A stretch of DNA of 64,000 nt from Microcella daejeonensis. Its GTDB lineage: Bacteria > Actinomycetota > Actinomycetes > Actinomycetales > Microbacteriaceae. The notes beneath the pieces were generated by a model. The model saw only the letters and a list, made by a program, of their open reading frames with translations. It did no database searches and had not been told where the DNA came from. Positions within the stretch are counted from its first letter, which is position 1. Each line of letters starts with the position of its first letter. The translations under genes and the position numbers were made by a program. The stretch covers positions 1,116,001 to 1,180,000 of the forward strand of contig NZ_CP113089.1 of assembly GCF_026625045.1 (NCBI RefSeq). The letters run 5' to 3'. Shown piece after piece: positions 41,433 to 50,767 of this stretch.

Positions 41433-43211
41433 TCAGTCGCCGGAGGTTCGGAACGGGTCGGTGAAACGGAGCGCCGCATCCTGATCATCGTGGGTGGCGT
41501 CACCGTTCAGCGGTGCCCACGACTCGAAGGTCGTCGACTCGTTCCGCAGAGGAGCGCCCTGGGCGACGATCGTCTCCTCCGGGCGGTCGCCGCCCGTGAG
41601 GAAGTCGATGATCGGGCCGTCGATGGTGTCCCTTCCGAGGGGGAAGACACCGTGCGAGCTCTCGTTGTCGGCGACGATCAGCGTGCTGTTCGGCAGCTCC
41701 TGCGCGATGCTGCGTCCCCGCTCGAGCGGCGTCAGAGCGTCGAGCTCACTCTGGACGACGATCGTCTCGGGGAAGCCGTCGCGGATCGGGGGAAGCTTCC
41801 CCTCCACCGGCCAGAACGCGCAGGTCGGTACGAGGCTCAGTTGGCCGAGCTGCAGCGAGATGGGGGAGGTGGGGGCGGTCTCCTCGAAGTAGCTCGTCCA
41901 GTACTCCTCGCCCCGCGTCCAGGTGCCGTCGGTGCAGCGGGTGAAGTCGATCAGCTCGCTGTACGTGCCCCGCGTGATCTCCTCGGTCGGCGGCGGCGGG
42001 GCGTCGGCCGCCTCGGCCGCCGCGACGGCGGGAGCGCGCAGGATCTCGGGCAGCGATTCCTCGCTCATCCGATCGATCACGCGGAGCGAGATCTGCCCGA
42101 CCGTGCCGGAGCGGGTCTCCGCCTCGCCCTCCGCGATGAGACCGGCGACGAGCCCGGCCATCGTCGGGTAGAGCACGGGTTGCGAGAAAGCCGTGACGGC
42201 TTCGGTCGACAGCCACAGTTGCGCCGCCGCCGCGGACATCTCGGGCGATGCGGTCGCGGCGAAGTAGCGCTCGTAGATGACCTGCGGGTCGTCTCCCAGC
42301 CCGTAGGTGGCGTCATTGCGGGCGATGTAGTTCGTCATGTGCTGCTGGAACTGCCGCTCGCGACCGAGGTTCTGCGCCTGGAAGGTGACCTCGTACGGCT
42401 GGGTCGGGTCGAGCGCCGAGTCGAGCACGAGGCGCTCGACATTCTCGGGGAACAGGCTGCCGAACCACGTGCCGACCATCGCGCCGTAGGAGTATCCGAG
42501 ATAGCTCACCGTGTCGAGGCCGAGGAGGTGGCGGATGAAATCGGTGTCGTACGCGGCCTGCTCGGACGTCATCGTGGCGACGTCCTCGTCAGTGCCGCAG
42601 GCCTCCGCGATCGCCCTCGTGGCGCCGAGCAGGCCGGTGGCGGTCTCGTACTCATAACGGCACTCGGCTCTGCTCGACTGCCCGAGGCCGCGCTGGTCGT
42701 AACTGACGTAGTTCGTGGTCGAGCGCAGTCCGGGAGTGTCGGCCTGCACGGTGGCGGCGAATGACAACCCCGAGAAAGGGCCGCCGGGGTGCACGATGAG
42801 GGTGGAGTCGTAGGCCGGGTCGTCCACGTCGACGTTGTGCGCATAGGCGACGCGAACCTCCCAGGTCTCGCCCTCGACCGGGTCCAGCCAGTCCTTCGGC
42901 ACCGTGATGGTCGCGCATTCCACGTTCTCAACGTCCACCTCGGGCTGCGGCGGCAGCTCGGTGAACTCGCACTCCTCCCACGTGAGCTCCTGGTTCGCGA
43001 GGTCGCCCGCGAGTGCCGCCGTGTCGGGCATGGCGGCATCGACCGAGGTCGCCTCGTCCGACGGGTCGGTGGTGGCGACGCACGCCGTGACGAGAGCGCC
43101 CACGGCGATCACCGCGGTTCCGACGAGGAGCCGGCGCAACCGGCTGGGCTCCCGCGCCGGGGGTCGCGCGGCGGGCGATGTGGTCGGGATGCGGGGCGCG
43201 TGCGCATTCAT
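41433..43211 (-). CDS. Secreted alpha/beta-hydrolase lipoprotein, tripeptidyl-aminopeptidase (S33) family
   Basis: A 592-residue protein. A basic N-terminal region and hydrophobic segment end in lipobox VTAC (Cys44). The hydrolase has the oxyanion motif HPGGPFSG, the nucleophile elbow GYSYGAM, and in the C-terminal TAP-like domain Asp in VVQSELDALTP and His in ESSHGVF. Related Streptomyces enzymes release tripeptides from proteins outside the cell. It is less GC-rich than its neighbours and unrelated to sugar use. It converges with the GH10 gene (9-base gap). A GACGAGTC/GACTCGTC inverted repeat (43225-43249) lies just before its start and may be an operator. Confidence 0.92.
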   Translation of the reverse strand: MNAHAPRIPTTSPAARPPAREPSRLRRLLVGTAVIAVGALVTACVATTDPSDEATSVDAAMPDTAALAGDLANQELTWEECEFTELPPQPEVDVENVECATITVPKDWLDPVEGETWEVRVAYAHNVDVDDPAYDSTLIVHPGGPFSGLSFAATVQADTPGLRSTTNYVSYDQRGLGQSSRAECRYEYETATGLLGATRAIAEACGTDEDVATMTSEQAAYDTDFIRHLLGLDTVSYLGYSYGAMVGTWFGSLFPENVERLVLDSALDPTQPYEVTFQAQNLGRERQFQQHMTNYIARNDATYGLGDDPQVIYERYFAATASPEMSAAAAQLWLSTEAVTAFSQPVLYPTMAGLVAGLIAEGEAETRSGTVGQISLRVIDRMSEESLPEILRAPAVAAAEAADAPPPPTEEITRGTYSELIDFTRCTDGTWTRGEEYWTSYFEETAPTSPISLQLGQLSLVPTCAFWPVEGKLPPIRDGFPETIVVQSELDALTPLERGRSIAQELPNSTLIVADNESSHGVFPLGRDTIDGPIIDFLTGGDRPEETIVAQGAPLRNESTTFESWAPLNGDATHDDQDAALRFTDPFRTSGD

Positions 43212-43443
43212 GCGTGGCCTTCCTGACGAGTCGAGAACCGTGACTCGTCCAGTTCAGACCGTGTCGTCGGCACAGGGTCAAGGCCACTCGAGCGAGCAGG
43301 GCCTGACGGCAGCGCGTCGCGATCTTCGTCGCCGCGTTCGTGGCGCTGCTCTCGCCCGTGCGGGGCGCGCGGCCCTGACCCGGTTCGCGCGACGCGATCT
43401 GCCGGCTGAGCGGCCCCGATGCGAGGCGCGATCTCCCGTCAGC

Positions 43444-43485
43444 GCTGCGTAAGCGGAAGCTTCCGGAAGCGTCCGCTTACGCAGC
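43444..43485. repeat. 42-base near-perfect palindrome
   Basis: GCTGCGTAAGCGGA (43444-43457) is the exact complement of 43472-43485. Between them lies a second perfect palindrome, GCTTCCGGAAGC (43459-43470), flanked by one A/G mismatch. The whole unit is therefore self-complementary except for one pair. No T-run follows on either strand. It may be a REP-like element, a protein-binding site or a cruciform. Confidence 0.7.
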
Positions 43486-43574
43486 ATCTCAGCGGAGCCA
43501 CTCGCCCGGGGGAGCGGATGCCGAAGGCAGGGACGAGATCAGCGCCGAGCCGGGCCGGGGCATTCGTCACGCGC

Positions 43575-43612
43575 TATGTGCGTTCAGGGCTCCGAAGCCT
43601 TGAGCGCACATA
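43575..43612 (-). terminator. Long hairpin downstream of the LacI gene
   Basis: TATGTGCG (43575-43582) pairs with CGCACATA (43605-43612). The stem continues inward with only G-U wobbles for about 17 pairs around a CCG tip. It lies 111 bases past the stop of the minus-strand LacI gene and is a plausible terminator for it, although the T-run is absent. Confidence 0.55.
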
Positions 43613-43722
43613 CCCTGATCGGCGCATCCCCTGCGAGGACGGCGGACGAAGAAATCACGCGCGCATCGCGCGCCGCGACCGAGCCCGGGATCCGCGTGGA
43701 CGGTGCGCACCGCATCCCGCCC

Positions 43723-44766
43723 CTACCCCCGCGGCGGCGCCGTCGAGTCGCGCACGACCAGGCTCGTCGCCAGATCCATGCGCGGCGTCGACGCCGGGGT
43801 CGCGCGGCCGAGCTCGAGCACGAGCTTCGCGGCCTCCTCGCCCATGCGCCGCAGCGGCTGATGCACGGTCGTCAGGCGCGGGCTCACCCACTGCGCGAGC
43901 GGGATGTCGTCGTAGCCGACGATCGACAGGTCCTCCGGAACGCTCAGACCCACCGAGCGCGCCGCCTCGAGCGCGCCGAGTGCCTGCAGGTCGCTGCCGG
44001 CGAAGACCGCGGTCGGGCGCTCGGGCAGCGCCAGCAGCTCGGCCATGCGGTCGCGGCCGCCCTCGACGTGGAAGTCGCCGAAGCGCTCCCAGCTCGGCTC
44101 GATCGGCAGGCCGGCCGAGTTCATCGCCGAGCGGTAGCCGTCGAGCCGCGCGAGCGAGCACATCATGTCGGCCGGTCCGGTGATCGCGGCGATGCGCCGG
44201 TGCCCGAGCTCGATGAGGTGCCGCGTCGCCGCGAGCCCGCCCGACCAGTTGGCCGAGCCCACCGAGGGCGCGTCGGGGGAGGGGTCGCCGGCCGGGTCGA
44301 CGATGACGAAGGGGATGGCGCGCGAGCGCAGGCGCTCGCGCAGCTCCGGCGCGAGCTCGCTGAACACCAGCACGACCCCCGCCGGCCGGCGCCGGAGCAC
44401 GCCCTCGATCCACTCCTTGCCGGGGGAGTGGCGATCCCCCGTCACCGTCAGCACGACGCTCAGGCCGTGCTGCTTCGCGACCGACTCGACGCCGTCGATG
44501 AGCTCCATCGACCAGATGCGGTCGAGCTCGTGGAACACCAGCTCGATGAGCGCGCTGCGCGCCCCCGAGGCCGAGCCGCGGCGCTGGTAGCCGTGGCCGC
44601 TCAGCAGCAGCTCGACCTTCTCGCGCGTCGACGCGGCGACGTCGGAGCGCCCGTTGAGCACCTTCGAGATGGTGGCGAGCGAGACGCCCGCCTCCTCGGC
44701 GATCTGCGCGAGCGTCGTGCGCTCGCCGGTGGCGGAAGCGGCGGAGGAACCGGCTGCGGCGTTCAT
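43723..44766 (-). CDS. LacI-family regulator, probable xylo-oligosaccharide repressor (BxlR-like)
   Basis: A 347-residue LacI protein from ATG 44766 (ATG 44775 is also in frame). The helix-turn-helix is TLAQIAEEAGVSLATISKVLNGR, and the sugar domain has LIELVFHELDRIWSMELIDGVE, a VVLVFSELAPEL strand, the VGSANWSGG loop, AAITGPADMMCSLAR and AVFAGSDLQALG. The WSGG and ITGP..MMCS elements resemble actinobacterial xylose/xylobiose regulators. CGAAACTGTCG lies 18 bases upstream of its start, and CGAAACTTTCG lies before the import operon at 34552, so it probably represses itself and that operon. Ligand assignment is inferred. Confidence 0.9.
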   Translation of the reverse strand: MNAAAGSSAASATGERTTLAQIAEEAGVSLATISKVLNGRSDVAASTREKVELLLSGHGYQRRGSASGARSALIELVFHELDRIWSMELIDGVESVAKQHGLSVVLTVTGDRHSPGKEWIEGVLRRRPAGVVLVFSELAPELRERLRSRAIPFVIVDPAGDPSPDAPSVGSANWSGGLAATRHLIELGHRRIAAITGPADMMCSLARLDGYRSAMNSAGLPIEPSWERFGDFHVEGGRDRMAELLALPERPTAVFAGSDLQALGALEAARSVGLSVPEDLSIVGYDDIPLAQWVSPRLTTVHQPLRRMGEEAAKLVLELGRATPASTPRMDLATSLVVRDSTAPPRG

Positions 44767-44783
44767 GTTTCGCATGCTAGACC

Positions 44784-44794
44784 CGAAACTGTCG
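44784..44794. promoter_or_regulatory. LacI operator CGAAAcTgTCG, site 2 (autoregulatory)
   Basis: CGAAACTGTCG agrees with the site at 34552 in 10 of 11 bases and sits just before the LacI start codon. A further GTTTCG/CGAAAC inverted pair spans 44767-44789. Together these support autoregulation. Confidence 0.66.
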
Positions 44795-44849
44795 GGGCGC
44801 CGTCCGCCCTCCCGAGGATGCGCGCGGCGGAGCGGAGCGCCGCGGCGGA

Positions 44850-46043
44850 TCAGGCCGAGGGCACCGCTGCCGACTCGCGCACGGCGAGCGGATTCTCCAG
44901 GTGCGCCTCCCAGGCGATCTCGGCGGCGCCGATGAGCAGGCGCGAGCTGCCGAGGGCGGCCGAGACGACCCCGGTCTCCGCGGCGCTGACGGGAAGAGCA
45001 TCCCGCAGCACCGAGCCGCGGCGCACGGCGCCGACGGCGTCCCACACGGCGGCGAGGTGGCCGCCGAGCACGACGCGCTCGGGGTTCAGCAGGTTGACGC
45101 TCGTGCGCAGGGCCGCCGCGAGGGCGGTGAAGTGCGTCTCGAGGACGGCGTGCACGGGATGCCCCTCCACGGCCACCGCGGCGGTGAGGGCCCGCTCGAG
45201 CTCGTCGTCGTCGGCCGTCGTCAGCTCGAGCGCGGCGAGCAGCGAGGCCCGCCCGGCGATCGCCTCGAAGCAGCCCGTCGCCCCGCACGCGCAGAGGGGG
45301 CCGCGCGGGTCGAGCCCGATGTGCCCGATCTCGCCCGCGTACCCCGCCGAACCGGCGGCGGCCGCGCCGTTGACGACGAGCCCGCCGCCGATGCCGCTCG
45401 GCCCGCCGTTGACGTAGAGCAGGTCGCGCGCGCCGGCCCCGGCGCCGAAGGCCACCTCGGCCCGGCCGCCGAGGTCGGCGTCGTTGCCGACAGCGACCGG
45501 CAGACCGAGGCGGAGGGCGAGCGGCTCGCCGAGGGGCTCGTCCGTCCAATGCAGGTCGGGGGCCAGGCGCACGAGGCCGTCGCTCGTGCGCACGAGCCCG
45601 GGAACCGCGACGCCCACGCCGACGACGGTCGACTCGGGATGCGCGGCCGCGAGCTCCTCGATCGCGGCGGCCGCGATCTCGACGGCCTCCGCGGGCCGGG
45701 GGCGAGCGGCGGGGATGCGCGTGCGCGCGACGACCCGACCGCCGAGGGCCACGAGGGCCACGGTGACGGCGTCGAGCTCGGGGTTCACGGCGGCGACGAG
45801 CAGGCGGGCGGTCGGCACGACGAGCGGACTCGGACGGCCGACCCCCTCGCGCGGCGCGTCGTCGCGCTCCTCCACCCAGCCCGCCTCGGCGAGAGCGCCG
45901 ACGAGGTCGCCGATCGTCGACCGGTTGAGGCGCAGCGCCCGGGTGAGCTCGGCGCGGGTCGAGCCCCCGCTGACGTGCACGGCGCGCAGCACGCGCGACA
46001 GGTTGCGCCGCCGCTGCGTGGAGGAATCGATCACGTCGCCCAC
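44850..46043 (-). CDS. ROK-family transcriptional regulator (XylR-type)
   Basis: A 397-residue regulator. Residues 8-70 form a MarR-like winged helix ([35 protein letters not shown]). The remainder is an inactive or sugar-binding ROK kinase fold with VGVGVAVPG, a VGNDADLGG segment and the zinc motif [11 protein letters not shown]...[10 protein letters not shown]. It diverges from xylA with 112 bases between the starts. ROK XylR proteins repress xylAB and are released by xylose (family knowledge). A GTTG-N7-CAAC element (46107-46121) and a 14-base inverted repeat (46064-46100) in the intergenic region are candidate operators. Confidence 0.92.
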   Translation of the reverse strand: MGDVIDSSTQRRRNLSRVLRAVHVSGGSTRAELTRALRLNRSTIGDLVGALAEAGWVEERDDAPREGVGRPSPLVVPTARLLVAAVNPELDAVTVALVALGGRVVARTRIPAARPRPAEAVEIAAAAIEELAAAHPESTVVGVGVAVPGLVRTSDGLVRLAPDLHWTDEPLGEPLALRLGLPVAVGNDADLGGRAEVAFGAGAGARDLLYVNGGPSGIGGGLVVNGAAAAGSAGYAGEIGHIGLDPRGPLCACGATGCFEAIAGRASLLAALELTTADDDELERALTAAVAVEGHPVHAVLETHFTALAAALRTSVNLLNPERVVLGGHLAAVWDAVGAVRRGSVLRDALPVSAAETGVVSAALGSSRLLIGAAEIAWEAHLENPLAVRESAAVPSA

Positions 46044-46063
46044 CCTCCCACGAACGAGGCTCC

Positions 46064-46100
46064 TGACGACGGGATGCCCCTCGCGAGCATCCCGTCGTCA
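46064..46100. promoter_or_regulatory. 14-base-arm inverted repeat between the ROK regulator and xylA
   Basis: TGACGACGGGATGC (46064-46077) is exactly complementary to 46087-46100, around a 9-base loop. It lies in a divergent promoter region, where a terminator is not expected. It could be an operator for the ROK protein or a hairpin insulating the two transcripts. The arms carry the GGGATGC/GCATCCC word common in this genome. Confidence 0.6.
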
Positions 46101-46155
46101 TGATATGTTGCCAGAACCAACGAATAACGGCAGCACCCCGATCAGGAGTCATCCC

Positions 46156-47349
46156 ATGGCAACGACGCCCACCCCCGCGGACAAGTTCACCTTCGGTCTC
46201 TGGACCGTCGGCTACAACGGGGCCGACCCGTTCGGCGGGCCGACCCGCGCGCCCCTCGACGTCGTGCACGTCGTCGAGAAGCTCACCGAGCTCGGCGCCT
46301 ACGGCCTCACCCTGCACGACGACGACCTCTTCGCCTTCGGCTCGACCGACGCCGAGCGCCGCACGCAGATCGACCGCCTCATCGCGGCCAAGGAGTCGAC
46401 CGGCCTGCAGGTGCCGATGATCACCACCAACCTCTTCAGCGCCCCCGTCTTCAAGGACGGCGGCTTCACCTCGAACGACCGCGCCGTGCGCCGCTTCGCG
46501 CTGCGCAAGGTGCTGCGCAACCTCGACCTCGCCGCCGAGCTCGGCGCGCACACCTTCGTCATGTGGGGCGGCCGCGAGGGCGCCGAGTACGACTCGGCCA
46601 AGAACGTCGGCGCCGCCATCCAGCGCTACCGCGAGGCCGTCAACGTGCTGACCCAGTACGTCACCGAGCAGGGCTACGGCATCCGCTTCGCCATCGAGCC
46701 GAAGCCCAACGAGCCCCGCGGCGACATCCTGCTGCCGACCCTCGGCCACGCCATGGCGTTCATCGAGACGCTCGACCGCCCCGACCTCGTGGGCCTCAAC
46801 CCCGAGACGGGGCACGAGCAGATGGCCGGCCTCAACTTCACCGCCGGCATCGCGCAGGCGCTCGAGGCGGGCAAGCTGTTCCACATCGACCTCAACGGCC
46901 AGCGCGGCATCAAGTACGACCAGGATCTGGTCTTCGGCCACGGCGACCTGCACAACGCCTTCTCGCTGGTCGACCTGCTCGAGAACGGCGGACCGAACGG
47001 CGGGCCCGCCTACGACGGCCCCCGACACTTCGACTACAAGCCCAGCCGTACCGAGGACGAGACGGGCGTGTGGGAGTCGGCGACGGCGAACATGCGCACC
47101 TACCTGCTGCTCAAGGAGCGCGCCGCGGCCTTCCGCGCCGACCCCGAGGTGCAGCAGGCGCTCGCCGACGCGCGCGTGGCCGAGCTCTCGACCCCGACGC
47201 TGGGCGAGGGCGAGTCGATCGCCGACCTGCTCGCCGACTCCAGCGCCTACGAGGGCTTCGACTCGGGCGCCTACTTCGACGGGCACGGCTTCGGCTTCGT
47301 GCGCCTGCAGCAGCTGGCCACCGAGCACCTCATGGGAGCCCGCGGCTGA
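46156..47349 (+). CDS. xylA: Xylose isomerase
   Basis: A 397-residue actinobacterial (class I) xylose isomerase with the characteristic start [17 protein letters not shown]. Active-site residues fall at canonical numbers: His54 and Asp57 in TLHDDDL, Glu181 and Lys183 in IEPKPNEP. The metal ligands continue in [14 protein letters not shown] and HIDLNGQ. It interconverts D-xylose and D-xylulose (and glucose/fructose) with two divalent metals. Ribosome site AGGAG lies seven bases before ATG 46156. It shares a 1-base overlap with xylB and is divergent from the ROK regulator. Confidence 0.97.
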   Translation: MATTPTPADKFTFGLWTVGYNGADPFGGPTRAPLDVVHVVEKLTELGAYGLTLHDDDLFAFGSTDAERRTQIDRLIAAKESTGLQVPMITTNLFSAPVFKDGGFTSNDRAVRRFALRKVLRNLDLAAELGAHTFVMWGGREGAEYDSAKNVGAAIQRYREAVNVLTQYVTEQGYGIRFAIEPKPNEPRGDILLPTLGHAMAFIETLDRPDLVGLNPETGHEQMAGLNFTAGIAQALEAGKLFHIDLNGQRGIKYDQDLVFGHGDLHNAFSLVDLLENGGPNGGPAYDGPRHFDYKPSRTEDETGVWESATANMRTYLLLKERAAAFRADPEVQQALADARVAELSTPTLGEGESIADLLADSSAYEGFDSGAYFDGHGFGFVRLQQLATEHLMGARG

Positions 47350-48821
47350 TGACCCTCGTGGCCGGCGTCGACTCGTCGACGCAGAGCTGCAAGGTCGTCA
47401 TCGTCGAGGCCGCCACGGGCGCGGTCGTGCGCGAGGGGCGTGCCGGCCACCCCGACGGCACGTCGGTGCATCCCGATTCCTGGTGGGATGCGCTGCGCGA
47501 GGCCCTCGCCGACGCGGGCGGCCTCGCCGACGTCGCCGCCGTGTCGATCGGCGGGCAGCAGCACGGCATGGTGCTGCTCGACGCCGAGGGCCGAGTCATC
47601 CGCGACGCCCTGCTCTGGAACGACACCCGCTCGGCCGCGGCGGCCGCGCAGCTGGTCTCGGAGGTCGGCGCCGAGCAGTACGCCGCCCGCACCGGCGTCG
47701 TGCCGGTCGCCTCGTTCACCGCGACGAAGCTGCGCTGGGTGCGCGACCACGAGCCGCAGCACGTCGAGCGCGTCGCGGCGGTCTGCCTGCCGCACGACTG
47801 GCTGACCTGGCGCCTGCGCGGCTACGGGCCGGCCGGAGCGGCCGATGCGCCGCTCGGCCCGGATCTCGAGCAGCTCACCACCGACCGCTCGGATGCCAGC
47901 GGCACCGCCTACTTCTCGACCGCGAGCGGCGAGTACGACCTCGAGCTGTTCGAGCGCGCGCTCGGGCGGCCGGGGCGCGTGGCCCGCTCCGGCACGGCTG
48001 TCGGGAGTCTCGGAGTCGTGCTGCCCCGCGTGCTCGGTCCCGCGGAATCCGCGGGCATCGTGGGCGAACTTCCGAGAATCGCGACGAGCGCGACCCCGAC
48101 GATCGTCGGCGCGGGTGCGGGCGACAACGCCGCGGCCGCGCTCGGCCTCGGCGCCGAGCCCGGCGACGTCGTCGTGTCGATCGGCACGAGCGGAACGGTC
48201 TTCGCGGTGAGCGGGCATCCCGTCGCCGATGCGAGCGGAACCGTCGCCGGATTCGCCGACGCCGCCGGCGCGAGCCTGCCCCTCGTGGCGACGCTCAACG
48301 CCGCGCGCGTGCTCGACGCGGTCGCGCGGCTCCTCGGCGTCGATCACGACGAGCTCGCCCGCCTCGCCCTCGACGCCGAGCCCGGCGCCGGCGGGCTCGT
48401 GCTGCAGCCCTACTTCGAGGGCGAGCGCACGCCCAACCTGCCCGACGCGACGGCGACCCTGTTCGGCATGACGCTCGCCTCCACCACGCGCGAGCGCCTC
48501 GCCCGAGCGGCCATCGAGGGGATGCTGTGCGCGCTCGCCGACGGACTCGACGCGGTCACCCGCCTCGGCGTGCCCGTCGAGCGGCTCAGCCTCATCGGCG
48601 GCGCGGCCCGCTCGCGGGCCGTCGCGGGCATCGCGGCCACCGTCTTCGGGCTGCCCGTGACCGTGCCGGAGCCGGGGGAGTACGTCGCCCGCGGTGCGGC
48701 CCTCCAGGCCGCGTGGGCGCTGAGCGGAACGCGCCCTCACTGGGATCTCGCGACCGCCATCGAGGTGCCCGCCGACCCGCAGCCGATCGTGCGAAAGCAG
48801 TACGCGGCCCGGCGGCCCTGA
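47349..48821 (+). CDS. xylB: Xylulokinase
   Basis: A 490-residue FGGY kinase. Seen are the phosphate loop [12 protein letters not shown], the substrate strand [20 protein letters not shown], the [12 protein letters not shown] and [10 protein letters not shown] motifs of xylulokinases, [13 protein letters not shown], and [11 protein letters not shown] as the ATP loop. The TGATG junction (47347-47351) couples it to xylA. It phosphorylates D-xylulose to xylulose 5-phosphate for the pentose phosphate pathway. A strong hairpin follows the gene at 48849-48882. Confidence 0.96.
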   Translation: MTLVAGVDSSTQSCKVVIVEAATGAVVREGRAGHPDGTSVHPDSWWDALREALADAGGLADVAAVSIGGQQHGMVLLDAEGRVIRDALLWNDTRSAAAAAQLVSEVGAEQYAARTGVVPVASFTATKLRWVRDHEPQHVERVAAVCLPHDWLTWRLRGYGPAGAADAPLGPDLEQLTTDRSDASGTAYFSTASGEYDLELFERALGRPGRVARSGTAVGSLGVVLPRVLGPAESAGIVGELPRIATSATPTIVGAGAGDNAAAALGLGAEPGDVVVSIGTSGTVFAVSGHPVADASGTVAGFADAAGASLPLVATLNAARVLDAVARLLGVDHDELARLALDAEPGAGGLVLQPYFEGERTPNLPDATATLFGMTLASTTRERLARAAIEGMLCALADGLDAVTRLGVPVERLSLIGGAARSRAVAGIAATVFGLPVTVPEPGEYVARGAALQAAWALSGTRPHWDLATAIEVPADPQPIVRKQYAARRP

Positions 48822-48848
48822 GCCGGAGCCCCGCCGCCCCTCATCGTC

Positions 48849-48882
48849 CCCGCCCCGCGGCACCGTTCGTCCGCGGGGCGGG
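48849..48882 (+). terminator. Terminator-like hairpin after xylAB
   Basis: CCCGCCCCGCGG (48849-48860) pairs perfectly with CCGCGGGGCGGG (48871-48882) around a 10-base loop, 27 bases after the xylB stop. There is no T-run, as with other hairpins in this genome. Confidence 0.65.
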
Positions 48883-48984
48883 TGACCCCTGTCGCGGAAC
48901 GGGCGCCGCAGTCGGGACCTTCGACTCAGGTCGGGCATCCACCGCCGCCGTAGGCTGAACGGAGTCCTGACTCTCGAGGAGCCC

Positions 48985-49632
48985 ATGGATCCGTCGCCCA
49001 CCGCCTTCGGCCTGCCCCTGCCGCTCGCCGTCGGCCTCTTCTACCTCGTCGTGCTGCTGCGCGGCGGGGCGACGTACGCGCTCGGGCGCGGTGCCCGCAC
49101 GGGAGCCGGCCGCACGCGCGTGAGGGCGCGGCTCGAGACGCCGCGGTTCCGCCGGGCCGAGCGCATCGTCGAGCGCTACGGCGCCCCCGTCGTCGCGGTC
49201 TCCTTCCTGACGGTCGGCTTCCAGACGCTGGCCAATCTCGCGGCGGGCGCGCTGCGGATGCCCCTTCCCGCGTACCTGCCCGCCCTCGCGATCGGCGGCT
49301 TCGCCTGGGCGCTCATCTGGGGCGTGGTCGGCGTCGCGACCTACGAGGCGGTCGTGGCGCTCGCCGCCCGCAGCCCGCTCGAGGCCGGTCTGTTCGTCGC
49401 GCTGCTCGTCGGCGCGCTCGTCGTCATCGAGGTGCTCACCGTGCGCCGCGCGCGCCGGCGGGACGAGCGCGCGGCGCTCGCCGCCGCCTCCGACCCGGAG
49501 CCGGCCCCCGTCGTCCCCTCCGCCGGATCCGCCGCAGCCCCCACCCCAGCCCTCACCCCGCCCCGCACCCCCATCCGCACCTGGTTCCGCGCACGCGCAG
49601 AATTGTTAGACAAACCGCCCTCCGGCGCTTAG
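48985..49632 (+). CDS. DedA/VTT-like small membrane protein
   Basis: A 215-residue protein with a good GAGGAG ribosome site. It has about four hydrophobic segments: an N-terminal FYLVVLLRGGATYALGRG, then VERYGAPVVAVSFLTVGFQTLANLAAGAL, and FAWALIWGVVGVATYEAVV. The Arg- and Gly-containing motifs and the phrase for GxxxLRMP resemble the VTT domain of DedA proteins, which act as lipid flippases or scramblases. It is shorter than standard DedA. The last 50 residues are Pro/Ala/Arg-rich and probably cytoplasmic. It stands between xylB and the acetamidase-like gene and has no evident link to either. Confidence 0.8.
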   Translation: MDPSPTAFGLPLPLAVGLFYLVVLLRGGATYALGRGARTGAGRTRVRARLETPRFRRAERIVERYGAPVVAVSFLTVGFQTLANLAAGALRMPLPAYLPALAIGGFAWALIWGVVGVATYEAVVALAARSPLEAGLFVALLVGALVVIEVLTVRRARRRDERAALAAASDPEPAPVVPSAGSAAAPTPALTPPRTPIRTWFRARAELLDKPPSGA

Positions 49633-49703
49633 TGTTCGGAAGGGGCCGGGGCATCGTCGCCGCGGCCGCCGCATCCGCACCAGCACCCGACCGAAGGGCC
49701 CGC

Positions 49704-50705
49704 ATGCGCGAGATCGAGTTCACCCCCGAGCGCTCCCAGTACGTCTACACGTTCGGCGGGGCCGAACCCGCGATGCGCATCCAGCCCGGCACCGCCCTGC
49801 GCCTCTGGTCGGAGGACGCCTTCAACTTCGCCCTCACCTCGGTCGATCACCTGCCGAGCAAGCACGTCGACCTGCGCTACGTGAACCCGCAGACCGGTCC
49901 GTTCTACGTCGAGGGCGCCGAGCCCGGCGACACCCTCGCCCTGCACATCGTCGATCTCACGCCCGCGCGCAGCTTCGGGGCCTCCTCGACGATCCCGTTC
50001 TTCGGCGGGCTCACGAGCACCGACCGCACGGCGCTGCTGCAGGATGCCCTGCCCGAGGCCACCTGGATCTACGAGGTCGACACCGCGCGTCAGATGGTCG
50101 GCTTCCAGGCCCGGTTCGGCGACTTCGAGGTCGCTCTGCCCCTCGAGCCCATGCTCGGCACCGTCGGCCTCGCCCCGGGCGCGAGCGAGGTGCGCTCGAG
50201 CCTCGTGCCCGAGCGCTTCGGCGGCAACATGGACACCCCCGAGATGAAGGTGGGCACGACGGCGTACCTCGGCGTCAACGTGGAGGGCGCCCTGTTCTCG
50301 ATCGGCGACGGCCACTACCGCCAGGGGGAGGGCGAGGCCTGCGGCACCGCCGTCGAGGGCGCCATGAACTCGGTCATCATCGTCGAGCTCATCAAGGGGG
50401 CCGCCCCGCTGTGGCCGCGGCTCGAGAACGACGACTACTGGATGGTCGTCGGCTCGTCGCGGCCGATGGAGGACTCCTGGCGCATCGCGCAGCTCGAGAT
50501 GGTGACGTGGTTCACCGAGATGTTCGGCCTGCACGCCATGGATGCCTACCAGCTGCTCACCCAGACCTCGCTCGCCCCGATCGCCAACGCCGTCGACGCC
50601 AACTACAGCGTCGTGGTGAAGGTCGCGAAGTCGCTCATGCCGCGAGCGACCGCTTACGACGGCCTGCACGAGGAGCTGCGCCGCGCCGCGGCGAGCCTGC
50701 GCTGA
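49704..50705 (+). CDS. Acetamidase/formamidase-family protein
   Basis: A 333-residue protein from ATG 49704 with GAAGGG upstream; the earlier ATG at 49632 adds a low-complexity tail. FmdA/AmdA-like features are seen: the N-terminal GTALRLWSEDAFN, NPQTGPFYVEGAEPGDTLALHI (the metal-site lead-in), a GGNMDTPEMKVGTTAYLGVNVEGALFSIGDGH block (residues about 172-204) and CGTAVEGAMN. The block holds the Asp and His expected at the active site. It hydrolyses a small amide or an acylated compound to ammonia and acid. It is followed 62 bases later by an SDR gene and then a PfkB kinase, possibly one small catabolic set. Confidence 0.88.
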   Translation: MREIEFTPERSQYVYTFGGAEPAMRIQPGTALRLWSEDAFNFALTSVDHLPSKHVDLRYVNPQTGPFYVEGAEPGDTLALHIVDLTPARSFGASSTIPFFGGLTSTDRTALLQDALPEATWIYEVDTARQMVGFQARFGDFEVALPLEPMLGTVGLAPGASEVRSSLVPERFGGNMDTPEMKVGTTAYLGVNVEGALFSIGDGHYRQGEGEACGTAVEGAMNSVIIVELIKGAAPLWPRLENDDYWMVVGSSRPMEDSWRIAQLEMVTWFTEMFGLHAMDAYQLLTQTSLAPIANAVDANYSVVVKVAKSLMPRATAYDGLHEELRRAAASLR

Positions 50706-50767
50706 CCGCGCGTCGAGCATCCCGAACCGCACCGCCCACCCGTACGACCCCGCTGAAGGAGAACGTC

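Larger units (their letters stand above)
43212..43722. other. 511-base gene-free interval between the lipoprotein and LacI genes
   Basis: No credible coding frame was found. The left end holds the promoter region of the minus-strand lipoprotein gene: inverted repeat 43225-43249, and a TTGACC hexamer on the minus strand at 43281-43276 with no good -10. The middle holds two exceptional palindromes (43444-43485 and 43575-43612, listed separately). The right end (43613-43722) shows nothing recognisable. Confidence 0.6.
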
